The notes beneath the pieces were generated by a model that saw only the letters and a list, made by a program, of their open reading frames with translations, searched no databases and was not told the origin of the DNA. Below, piece after piece: positions 47,779-57,532 of a stretch of DNA of 64,000 nucleotides. Position 1 is the first letter of the stretch, and the number at the start of each line of letters is the position of its first letter. Location of the stretch: NCBI RefSeq assembly GCF_016859285.1, contig NC_053412.1, positions 6,261,789-6,325,788 of the forward strand, given 5' to 3'. The position numbers were made by a program, and so were the translations under genes. This stretch comes from Xiphias gladius. Lineage: Eukaryota; Chordata; Actinopteri; Istiophoriformes; Xiphiidae.

Positions 47779-47835
47779 CACAGAGCAGGGGGGTTCAAAT
47801 ACAGATTATCCAGATGGTCCTGACCTTGTATGGTC
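47779..47835 (-). CDS. candidate small tail exon with YLN motif
   Basis: Minus-strand acceptor TTATTTTCAG, then in phase 1 a frame reading TIQGQDHLDNLYLNPPALW to a donor GTGAGA. NLYLN contains YxN, the core of GRB2 SH2 sites. It lies downstream of gene J on the same strand, but as read the TM exon of J stops before it and phases do not match directly, so membership is unproven. Confidence 0.35.
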
Positions 47836-48143
47836 TCTGAAAATAAGAAGGAATATCCGAGTTATATCAGTGGATATTAGTGGAATACCAAATACATAAA
47901 AAACTACTTAGAGAAGCCACTACAGCTTCAGATTAAGGCTCCTGCTCGCAACACAAATTCTTGGCCCTAGTTCTGTCTATTAATTTTAAATACAGTAGTT
48001 ATTTCAACAACCTCAAAAATAACAGCAGATCACTTGGACACCTACTGTTACACTGCTGTCTTGGAATGTACCATATAATTGTCCAAAAGCAGAATTACAT
48101 TTCGTTTCTTTCTTCTTTTTTTTTTAAGAAATATTATTAGTGC

Positions 48144-48158
48144 TGAAACTGAAACTGA
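48144..48158 (+). promoter_or_regulatory. double ISRE-like element
   Basis: GAAACTGAAACTGAA holds two overlapping GAAANNGAAA cores. It lies about 80 bp downstream of the TM exon of gene J (on the minus strand). Confidence 0.35.
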
Positions 48159-48235
48159 ATAAATTACAGTGCCTCACTCAACATAAACACCAACCTATAT
48201 TACAAGTATGACGTAAGAATTTTCACCTGCAAGGA

Positions 48236-49157
48236 TTATTTTTTCAGGATAAGTCCAAGGACGACTCCAGTTACAATGATAGGTGCGGCAACGAGACCAA
48301 TCACGGTGGCAGAACTGAGCCTGGTCATAATAGAAGTGTTGGACTCTTCATCTCCTAAAAAACAAGGATAAAAAAAAGCCAGACAAAAGGCTACGATATA
48401 TGGCAATGCTGGCATTTTCTCTGAGACCATTTTTTATCTTTACCACTTCATTTTGAATCAGAAAATATTTTTCACATCAACGTTTACCAATAAATTCAGT
48501 TCTGAACAACAGTGTAGGAGACAAATGGAAAATAAATCAAACATTTACCTTCCACAGTGGTGCTGAGATGAAAACCATCTGTTCCATGAAGATGTGAACA
48601 CTCAAATGTGTAGTCCCCACTGTCCTCTGCTGTTAAACTGGTCAGGGGAAGGAACAGAGTCGGATTCTTGGTCGTAAGTGTGAACCTGGAGTCACAGTCA
48701 TGCACAAAGTCCCGTCCATATTGATACAGCAGATGACAATCTTCTCCCCTGATCCTCTTTGTGCTGATCTTACAAACTATAAGTGTGATGACATTCAATG
48801 TAACGGTGGTGCATGCCCGGATAACGTCTTGTTCTCTCCCAATGGTTTTCACAAGAGTCCCTGCAATCATAGGATATATTATGAATCTTTGGGTTGCTTG
48901 GCTGTATGCCTTGTTCATTTTTTTGTGAATCATTCCAACTACATTCTGTTTGTTTTTTGCTGCACCACAAAAGGCTTCTTCGACGAAAACTAAGAGAAAG
49001 AAGAACTGGCTACTTGTAATTCTACCAGAGTGCAAAGCTGACGGACTTGCTATAAACGGTATTCGATGCAATGCTGCAGTACAGTACCTTCAGTGTCAAA
49101 ACACAGAGACGGGAGGAGAAGCGGAACGAAAACCACAGTTTCATCAACATTATTCAT
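48236..49157 (-). CDS. single-Ig-domain membrane protein (gene J), tail-less as read
   Basis: Exons: signal 49088-49157 (MNNVDETVVFVPLLLPSLCF), V-like 48549-48860, TM 48236-48354; 501 bp, 166 aa. The domain keeps LIVCKIS as first cysteine and the EDSG turn, but the F-strand cysteine has become phenylalanine: DYTFEC where I has NFTCEC (codon TTT at 48604-48606). The neighbouring cysteine two residues on could substitute. The stalk is acidic and short; the helix TVIGLVAAPIIVTGVVLGLI ends with LKK and TAA, so there is almost no tail. The stop arises in an A6 run; the donor GTGAAA of the ancestral exon is still present right after CCTTGCAG at 48227. With no ITIM it may act as a decoy, pair with an adaptor, or be decaying. 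The signal exon also looks one base longer than its relatives, compensated by an earlier ATG. Confidence 0.55.
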
Positions 49158-49159
49158 GC

Positions 49160-51840
49160 CTCTCTGGGCCTGCCTACTATTCCCTGTTATTTATTCATAA
49201 TTTGTCTAAAGCTTCAGTACATTTTTATACGGTTTGTTTAGTTAATGCATTTTTAACAATATCTCATATCCAGTAATTGAGAAATACAGTACTTCTAATA
49301 TATTTTGGAAAAAATACAAATAGAAAAGGATGACTGTATGATCGCAGTAGGGTTTCTTGTGCAATATGGTGCCGTGTTTTTTTCCTCTCAAAATGCCAAA
49401 ACAGATTACTCTTGCTGTCAGTGTCTCTAATCGATGGACTAAAAATTGAAAAAGGAAAATTGCTTTGTAACATAACTAACCAAGCATGTGTATAAGACCT
49501 GATTAAAAACCTTGACTCAAACGTTATTCTTAAGTTTCACCAAAATCGTCTACAGTAAACCAAACTTAACCCCAAACAAACTCAGCCAAAACTGGAAATG
49601 GATGTGGCAGCATGTCTGTGGTAATTTGTAGTAATGAGAAAAAAGAAGAAAAATAAAACATGAGCCCAACACTTTTACTACTCTGTGGTCTCACAAAAAA
49701 TGCTTGGTTTTCATAGGATATGTTTGAATTTAGGTTGTTGTCTTGCCTGTACAAATAAAGTGTAGAGGTTGTGTTGGGGTGGGACGGGAGTTTTAGCCAT
49801 GAACTACGTGTATGTTTGGTCTATATGCTCTTTAGTTCAAATTAAGTGAAATCTTAATGCCACAGCATAAAATATACAGCACATCATGTCAGAATATTAG
49901 CATCACTATAGCGTTTAAACTTACACTTCATCACTATGGCACACCATGGCACTGAAAAGTTTGAATGCAAAGTTGTTCAAAAAACAAAGCATCAAATTAA
50001 CCTCCAGCTGCTTACTCACTGTGACTTGATCACAGCGGCAGCCGAATGCCTGGGCTATGAAAACGCAAAGTAAGTGGGTTTGCAGAGGTGATTTTAGAGG
50101 CCACGGGATATGGGGTCACATTTTGGAGGATGAGAGGCCAAGGCCTAGCTCCTCAGCTGGACTTTTCTGAAGCAGAAAAAGGCCTGACAAAAACTGAAGC
50201 TGCAACAGAGGCATGCAGAAAGATCTGTCTGCAGGTTTGCGGAATATGGAACCAGATAGAACAGGTCATCAAAAGATGCAGATCAACACCGACTTTTTTT
50301 TTTTATGTTCAGCTCTCGCTGAAGGAGACAATAGGAGGGGGTTACTGTATGTTTTGTGGTTGTGGTTTTCATGCTACAGTACATTCAAGTAAATGAAGAA
50401 AGACACTAGGTCAGGTGTTCCTACACCCCAGCCGTGAAACAAGCATGAAAATGATGCGTGTGAAGCAATTTAATCCATTAGCTACAGCACTTGTCATAGT
50501 TTTATCTCTGTGGTTGGCTACCAATCATAAATAGAATCATTCACATACTTATTTATTTAATTACAAATCTACGTCATTTAGAGTATGCAGCAAGAAGTGA
50601 TAAGCATTGCTAAAGACTCTTTCGGTCAAGGAAAATTTAGAGAAGAATTCGGAAAAAAATGCAAATGAAGTTGTTGACTATACTACTGTATAGCACTGTA
50701 CGTCCGTCCCACAAGGAACATTTTTTAAAAATACAGTTTTTTGTGCTGCAAATAGTGTTTTTAAGATTTTTACCCGGGTGAAGAAGAAGTATGGGTGCTG
50801 AGGCTTTGACTCTGTGCTGCTCACTCTTTCCTGCTGCTTGTAAAGCTGGTCAGAAGAGTAGCAGACGCTGGGTTATACTTTAGCAATGTTTACAATTCTT
50901 AAACTGCACAGCCTTAATACAAGCTAAATTAAAAGATAAGATTAAAGAAAATTGCATTGCATTTTATTGTATTCGGTAAAATATCACAAGTGTATCAGAG
51001 GTACCACTAAAGGGCAGGGTTTTACTGATAATGTTGTATCACTCTGACCAAATACAAATGTACGGTGGTGGTGGCTTTAATGTAACAGTTATCAATACAT
51101 TTATTTCATTGTTACAGTTTTATTCAAAGATTTGACTAAAAATCAGCAATAATTGAACCTGGCTGACACTAAAATGAACAACCAGATTCCTATAACATCA
51201 ATTACATTGTATACCTGAATAAACACTAAAAATGCATGACACAATGTATCGTGCATCATCAGCGTTAAGAAGTAATATCTCCATGGAAAGCACTGTTTCA
51301 GACATACTTAAATAGAGCAAACTGGGGTAGAATTCAAGGAAGCAATCCATCTCCTGTGATAGAGAAAATGCCTGTTTTATTTTTATACTTATCTGACTGG
51401 GTTAACACATCAATTCGAAAACAACACAGGGGGAAATGTGTTTTGAAAAGTCACATCTGTCTTCTTGCATTTCCTCTAAAAGCTCAAACCAAAGCATGAC
51501 CCAGATATGCAGTCAAACATGTGTCACCCCACTCAGCTACTCTTCCCAGCTATTCTGCTTTACATCCACTTCCCAAAATATCACCACGTCCCTGTTCACG
51601 TTATGTTACATTTTGTGTTTTCACTATTGCAAATGTTTGCTTGCGTATCAAAAGGTTTGCCCTCCTCGCAAAAAGTACGAGACTCTGAAAATGGAAAATA
51701 CCTCGTCAAATCTCAACTTCACTCTTAATAAAATTCCACTTTTGACATAATAGTTTACCGTGAGGCCAAATTACCAAAGAACATGAATTAATCAAAATTA
51801 TAAAGTAGGTTCCACGAATTAAAAAAAAAAAAAGACCTTG
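49160..51840. other. intergenic stretch left of the gemin8 side
   Basis: AT-rich. A short plus-strand frame near 49943-50069 (ECKVVQKTKHQINLQLLTHC and AAAECLGYENAK) has a codon-like feel and is followed by TAAGT, but I recognise no family and no partner exon. Otherwise nothing seen. Confidence 0.4.
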
Positions 51841-51849
51841 CTGACTTAC

Positions 51850-52123
51850 TCCTATGCCTGTAATGAAGACTGCCTTTTCTGCCCATTGTGTTATAGAAGA
51901 CCAATAAAATAGGAAAGAGGTAGGAGAAGAAGAAGACAGAGTTATACCGTATCTTTACCGGAGGTCCCACTCAGCCATTCAGGTCCTTTAACCTCACTGA
52001 GGCTTTATCACAACTAGGGACATCATTTCTGCGTCTGGAGCAGGTCGGCCTCGGGGAAATGTTCGAGCTGCCAAAACATCAAATGCTCGATCAAGAGCAG
52101 AGTCTGATGATGCAATCCTGTAC
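51850..52123 (-). CDS. candidate two-exon segment of an unknown gene
   Basis: On the minus strand an acceptor TTGTTCACAG opens an exon at 52123 that ends at 51998 with donor GTGAGG and reads YRIASSDSALDRAFDVLAAR then TFPRGRPAPDAEMMSLVVIK. A second acceptor with a long pyrimidine tract (ending ATGGGCAG) opens 51878-51850, a 29 bp exon with donor GTAAGT; joining the two keeps the frame open (PQKGSLHYRHR). An upstream exon-like segment at about 52563-52640 with ATGATGATGGGC and donor GTAAGG does not fit in phase. Could be part of a small gene or a non-coding transcript. No homology recognised. Confidence 0.3.
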
Positions 52124-52536
52124 CTGTGAACAATTGAGTAAAGAAGATTCATTAGCCAAAGCCTTTTTTTTTTTCCCATGCACACACTGAGAACACCGAC
52201 AGATGCTTTATTAAACTGAGGCTCTACCTTCTCTGCTTCTACTGTCCTGAGGGCGCTTTCGCGGTTGTCAGTCAGTCAAGTCCTGACCTTTGTGATTTTG
52301 TTATTTGTATTTTACAAAGTGCTGAACGAGATATTGGGGGGGGCACCAGCACAAGTCAACTAATATTCACTGAGCGTACACACAGATTCAGAAAGACACA
52401 GCGTTGTGCTTTTCTTGTGACTTAAACAAGTTGGACGGAGAACATTTCTCCATGTTGTAAAACATTATAAATGCTGACCACAACAGTAGATGTTGTATTA
52501 TGATTCATGTCTCGAATGAAAACACCAAGGGGGAGT

Positions 52537-52547
52537 GAAACTGAAAC
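52537..52547 (+). promoter_or_regulatory. ISRE-like element
   Basis: GAAACTGAAAC, a full consensus match, about 410 bp upstream (minus strand) of the candidate exon pair at 51850-52123 and about 1.5 kb before gemin8. Confidence 0.35.
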
Positions 52548-52861
52548 ACAGACCGACGGGGGAGCGCGGATTAGATCCCCTTACCAAATGGCCGAGGCCG
52601 GGGTCGGACGTGTCGGGGCCTACAGTGAGCCAGAGGGCCCATCATCATTTCTCCTGCAGCAACTGCACGTCCTCCGCAGCTCAACTCTGAGGGAGACAGA
52701 AAAAAAAAATGGACTCAGTTATAGCATTAGATAGCCACATTTTATTTATTTCATTGTACATGTAGCTAACATTAATCAACACTAGCTCAGCCAAAGCCTT
52801 TTTGCACTGTTTAAAGTTAATTTGAAATAACAGCCAATTCTAATAGGTTAGTTCATGTTAA

Positions 52862-52980
52862 AGGTTTTTGTTTGTTTGTTTGTTTTGTTGTTTTTGCTTC
52901 TTCATTTGTTTGTTTTTGTTGTTTTTGCTTCTTCATTTGTTTGTTTTTGTTGTTTTTGCTTCTTCGTTTGTTTGTTTTGT
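52862..52980. repeat. minisatellite with about 31 bp units
   Basis: About three copies of a unit built of TTTGTTTGTTTTTGTTGTTT and TTGCTTCTTCAT. Purely repetitive. Confidence 0.85.
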
Positions 52981-53459
52981 GTAGCTGGAGTGAAATGTTC
53001 TTCCCAGAACATATGACCGCAGCACTACCATGACATTTTGGTGATTTAAAAAAAAAAAAAAGAAGCTAAAAAAAGAAAAGAAATGTAAAAACTTCAATTT
53101 GAATTTAGGGATCTCTAATGAGGCCAGTGTTTGGCGCCACCTGTCGCCGGGTTTAAGGCGGTAAATGGCTCCGGAAATAAGTAGTTTTGCTTTCATAATA
53201 AAATCATGATGGGATCTTATCTGAGGCAAGAGCACGAGTGAAAAATGTGAATCAACGCAAGTAAACATTGATTAAAGTTCTGCAATATTAAAACTGTTTT
53301 TTGACTGTAGTGAAACGTTCTTCCTAGAACATATGACTCCCGTGTCATGGAAAAAAAGAAAAAGAAAAGGAGAAGAACCGAGAGGCAGGATAATAAACTA
53401 CAAGTTAATAATAAAATTTTATTTTAAATTTTAAAAAAATGGCAGAGGTTCCATTCGTA

Positions 53460-54046
53460 GATGTGGCTTTTTGCGGAACAAACACGTAGAGAAACGTCTC
53501 TTTACGGGAGCACTGTCCGCCATCTGAACAGTCAACGCCAGTTTGCACCGGTATCCACTGGGCGGCGCTACATCGCCGGCAGTTACTCTGCCTGTGGCCC
53601 AAAGGCTGCTGGGAAGTTTCCTGCGAGGGAGCATCACGAGCGGACGAACGCGCGGACCGACCGACACCACGGAGGCGACTGTCCCGTCCCCGTTCCCGCC
53701 TTCCTCCTCCTCCTCCTCCTCGCTAATACACTTGCTGCCTCACGCGTACCGGCTTGTGCGTCCAGCTCGTGCGGTGCTGTTCGTTCCGCCGCTCGGTGGA
53801 AAGAGCGCGACATCCGTTTTCGTTTTTCGGGACGTCGGCGTGTGTCCTCCGTGTGCGTAACTCGCCGACGGACGCGTCCGAGTTCGCGCGTGCGGACGGG
53901 CGCTTGCGACCCCCTGAATCGATTCGCGCGGTAAAAGTCCGTAGAACACGCCGGCCTACCCGGCGCCCCCCTTGAATACGGTCCGTGGCGGCTTAACGCT
54001 AGCAGAGCCGGCGGGGGGAGCCACAGCGGCGCAGGGACCTCCAGAC
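53460..54046 (+). promoter_or_regulatory. CpG-rich promoter and 5' UTR of gemin8
   Basis: A dense run of CG dinucleotides spans about 53500-54046 and ends at the start codon. Repeated GCTCGGCTCGG units follow just inside intron 1 (54073-54102). No TATA box is evident, which fits a housekeeping gene. On the opposite strand a 30-codon frame starting MADSAPVKRRFSTCLF at about 53523 points away from gemin8, so the island may be bidirectional. Confidence 0.65.
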
Positions 54047-55375
54047 ATGGTGAGTGAATTGCGGCAAATGGCTCGGCTCGGCTCGGCTCGGCTCGGCTCG
54101 GCGATAAGCAATGACAGGACCAAAGCTGCACAGGGCGTGATTTTATAGTCGCGCAGCCCCCCAGTCTCAAATAACAAAGGGGGACTGCGACAGGAAATAG
54201 CAACGGAAACCCGGTTCTCGGGACCTGTTGGGACCAAGTCCTGGTGTTATTTACAGTTATGCCCTCAGCATGTGATGAGTTTTAGAGTGAAATACTGCTT
54301 TTTCTTTCTTAACAGCAGTATGTGACCCCCCCAGGTGCACTTTTAGTGACAGTAAATTGAATGATCTCTAGTCTTTTTAAGCACAGAGAGTGCGCAGTAG
54401 TGCTTAGGATCTTCAAATTAATCTGAAACCAGCAGGTTTTTAACCAGAAAAATGCGAGGCTGTGAATAATAGCAGCGGTGATGTGTAACTTGGCATAACA
54501 ACGGATCCATCTCGTTGGCAGGAGGACATAAGCGCTGTGATGTCCTGGTTTTCCAGCCCCGTGTACAGCCGCTACTGGCAGCACTACCGGCAGGCCATGG
54601 CCTGGCACCGGAGGCACAGGCGCGCCTACCAAAAGGCCCTGGAGGCCGCCTGCGGCCCCGGCTACCGCCAGGAGCGCTACGCGGACTGGCGGGAGGCCGG
54701 AGAGAGCGACGGCGGGGACGAGGGGAGCAGCTCGGGCGGCGAGATCGAGTGCGACGTCAGCAACATGGAGATCAGCGAGGAGCTGCGGCAGTACTTCGCC
54801 CAGACAGAGAGACACAGAGAAGAGCTAAGTAAGAGAGCGGGGGGTGTAGGTGTTGAGAGGGACAAGAGGGCAACCATATGAAGAATTTAAAAAAGTTAGT
54901 CTGTGACATTATTGCCTTGCAATCATCAATGATTTTGAGGACAAGGGCATCTCCAAACTTCTCCCATCTCCATTACTTAATCATTTGCTTTGACTAGGGA
55001 TGCACAATTGTAATCAGAGGTAATAGTTTTAGTTAAAGAAAAAAAAAAAACGAGTGTAAGGTGAAGAGACTGTCTGGCATGTGTCTAAAAATACTCTGTT
55101 TTCCTGTTCGTCCAGAGAAGCAGCAGCAGATGGAGGCCGAGCGGCAGGACAGCTACGTGCCGGCTGACCGGGACCTGCGCGGCGTCTCCTGGCGAAGCAC
55201 CGCGGCTCCTCCCTCCGAGCGGCCCGGGGAGAGACGCGGGGCTGAGATGAAGAAGCTGTACGGCGAGGACGCGCCCAAGGTCCTGGCGATGGAGGCGGCA
55301 ATGCAGCTCACGTTCGACAGAAACTGCGACCGCAAGCAGCCCAAGTACTGGCCCGTTATCCCCCTGAAACTGTAA
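54047..55375 (+). CDS. gemin8: Gem-associated protein 8
   Basis: Gemin8 is a subunit of the SMN complex, which assembles Sm cores on spliceosomal snRNAs in cytoplasm and nuclear Gems. Three coding exons: the ATG alone at 54047-54049 followed directly by GTGAGT, then 54522-54828 and 55116-55375; 189 aa. The protein starts [38 protein letters not shown] matches the N-terminal motif of vertebrate Gemin8. Then come [20 protein letters not shown] and ERHREEL, and the end is highly conserved: [16 protein letters not shown], then [20 protein letters not shown] and PLKL. Human Gemin8 has about 242 aa; the difference lies in the poorly conserved middle part. The split start codon exon is supported by both splice sites and by the frame. 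The charged C-terminal half probably forms the coiled region that binds Gemin6/7 and SMN (known for the family). gpm6b follows downstream as in human. Confidence 0.95.
54073..54102. repeat. (GGCTC)n pentanucleotide repeat
   Basis: About six units immediately inside gemin8 intron 1, within the CpG-rich region. Confidence 0.85.
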
Positions 55376-56177
55376 CAGCTTTTGAGCAGAGTGGCGAACC
55401 GACTTGGAGGAGATCCCTGCCCCGACGTCCCGGTGAGACGCCGGCGTCGTCATGTAATGGAATCGTGGCCGACGAAGCTGCTGTTGTAGCACTAATGGTT
55501 CGGGTTAGCTGAGGGTCAGAAGTCATTTTAAGGACTAAAAAGTTGCTTGAGTTAGCCAGAGGTGGGTGTAGCTCACCTGTCAGCTGCTGTACCAAACGAA
55601 AATTTACATATAATGCTGGATCTTACGTGGTTTTTAATTTATCGCATTAAAAAAACGCTCGCACCTGGTATTTCCCCAACTTTCTAGAAGTTCCATTATT
55701 TTTGTCAGACCCCAAGAAAGGGGTCACCTGAGGGCCAGAGTTACAGTAAAACTGCCCCCGTGGGCGATGTAAATACATTCAAACAACATGTGCCTGCTTG
55801 TTTCCTCCTAAACTGTTTCTGTTGACCCTCCAGCTCGGCGATGTTCCATGCTGAAGTGGCTCCTCTCATGCCTGTCATCTTAGCTGTAACCACGGAGGCA
55901 TTTTTCAGCCGTCTCCTCTGTTCTGTTTCAGAAGCCTTCCTGCATGGCTGCTTCTGTTGTTCCACTTCTCATCGTACGCGGTGATTTGTTGTCGTTAATT
56001 CTAAACCGAGCCTCTCTGACTCTGGCACTTCATTGGGTTCAAAGCCATTCATGTGGTTTGTCAGGAGGGATGTTGACTATTCTCTTTTATCATGTGCTTG
56101 CACCTGCTTTTTTTTTTTTTTCTTTTTTTTTTTCTTTTAGACTAAGAGTTGTGTATTTTCCTATAAATTCTCTTTAT

Positions 56178-56183
56178 AATAAA
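56178..56183 (+). terminator. polyadenylation signal, probably of gemin8
   Basis: AATAAA in TTTATAATAAAGTGTCATGC, about 800 bp after the gemin8 stop codon; the intervening 3' UTR has no other clear signal of this form. Confidence 0.5.
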
Positions 56184-56588
56184 GTGTCATGCAAATGTCT
56201 GGATAAAACCTGCTTTGTTAGTGGTGATTTCTTAGTTACCTCTCTGTGTAATGGATTCTTGATTAAATAACTGCCGTTTGAACGATTAGGAAGAACATTT
56301 CTAACCCCAAGAACTGGGCCCGTATTGTATTCTAATGAAATTAAACTTTTATATCCTTTTTTTAATGTATCTCTTTCAGCACTTCATTGGCTCAGTTCAG
56401 TGAAAAGTAAAATTTTTTTCTCGTCCACTGTGTCTCTTGGTAAAGTGTAGGGAGAAGACGCTGCAGTAAACAGGATGCGGCTCACATGGCATTTTCAATG
56501 GATGTCCTTTCATAACTGGTATTAGATTTTCTTACTGTAACGCCAGTGAGGAGAATCAGTGATAGTGTGTCAACTATTAGTTATATGA

Positions 56589-56665
56589 TAACAATAATAA
56601 TAATGTCTTTATTTATATAGCACCTTTCAAAACAAAGTGCATTACAGTAAAAATAAAAATTAAAA
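56589..56665 (+). repeat. dispersed fish repeat fragment
   Basis: The words 'ctttatttatatagcacctt' and 'aagtgcattacagtaaaaat' belong to a segment found very often in fish genomes. Family not named with certainty. Confidence 0.45.
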
Positions 56666-56863
56666 AAAATGGAAACTATTCATAATCACGAAAAAATTTG
56701 ACAAATGATAGAAAATAATGACGCATGATTTTGTTACCAATGCCGCAAAAGAGACACACTGAGTGTTATTGCACTGTAGTACCTTCTATATATAATGTGG
56801 CCTTTAGTGTCACTCGGAGTGTGTTTGGATTAACGAAGCCTGGTCCATTTCTCGCCCCGGCCG

Positions 56864-56871
56864 TGACGTCA
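56864..56871 (+). promoter_or_regulatory. cAMP response element in the gpm6b promoter
   Basis: A full palindromic TGACGTCA, about 140 bp before the putative gpm6b start codon, in a short GC-rich patch with a C-run. Fits a CREB/ATF site; function not shown. Confidence 0.5.
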
Positions 56872-57007
56872 CGCCCCCCCCCCCCCTTTCCAGCCCGGGA
56901 CGTCCAGTTGTTTTCACGCTGCCCCCCTTTCAAACAACCTGTGGACGTCATCTGGGAGTTTGACCACTTTTGTTGTCTCAGGGCCAGTTTTCCACCGGAG
57001 CCGCAAC

Positions 57008-57011
57008 ATGG
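57008..57011 (+). CDS. gpm6b: putative first coding exon of neuronal membrane glycoprotein M6-b
   Basis: The 5' UTR ends CCGCAACATGG and is followed directly by the donor GTAGGT, so the first exon would contribute only ATG plus one G. This is the arrangement of the proteolipid family (PLP1, M6A/M6B short forms), in which the next exon starts with the codons for the CxxCC tetraspan segment. No such second exon is present up to 64000, so intron 1 would leave the window. Support is from structure and from gene order (GPM6B is next to GEMIN8 in human), not from protein sequence, as only MG can be read. The start of the untranslated exon lies somewhere after about 56880. Confidence 0.5.
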
Positions 57012-57498
57012 GTAGGTGAACTCTTCGCTGCGGGGTTTTTTTTTATTTATTTATTTTTTCCTCCTCACTCCTGCGACGTCTCTTGTTGCGTTTGTCTCTT
57101 TTAGTTCGGATGCGGTCTCTTTCCGTGTGATGCAGAGGGGCTGTCGCTGCGGCTGACTCCTCTAATCAGTTTAAAGGCTCAAACGAACAGTGTGAAACCT
57201 CCTGAGTCTGTTAACTTTCACCGCTTCCCCGCCTGAATTTCCTGCATCATTTTTGCCGATGGATAGCAACAAGAAAGAGCGCGTGAGGGGGTGGGGGTGT
57301 ACAGAACATTAGTTATGGACATCATGGGTCAACCATTCAAATACGATTGACTGTAGCTGCATGTGTGTGCAGAGTACCTCTACGTGTTTATCCTTTTATA
57401 ATGACTGATGCCAGGCTACGCCAGCAGCAGAAAAATCAAGTTTGTGTGTGTATGGAAAAGAAAATGCACAGAGATCTGTGCAGTGTGTGTTTGATTTC

Positions 57499-57532
<34 letters not shown>

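Noticed and set aside
50088-50396. Plus-strand frame of 102 codons
   Set aside because: No recognisable domain, no signal peptide and no neighbours in frame; kept only as part of the spacer description.
53634-54203. Minus-strand frame of 189 codons across the gemin8 promoter
   Set aside because: GC-rich frame full of Arg and Ala made by the CpG island and the GGCTC repeat; no splice or domain support.
54309-54815. Minus-strand frame of 168 codons over gemin8 exon 2
   Set aside because: Antisense shadow of a GC-rich coding exon; the sense frame is clearly Gemin8.
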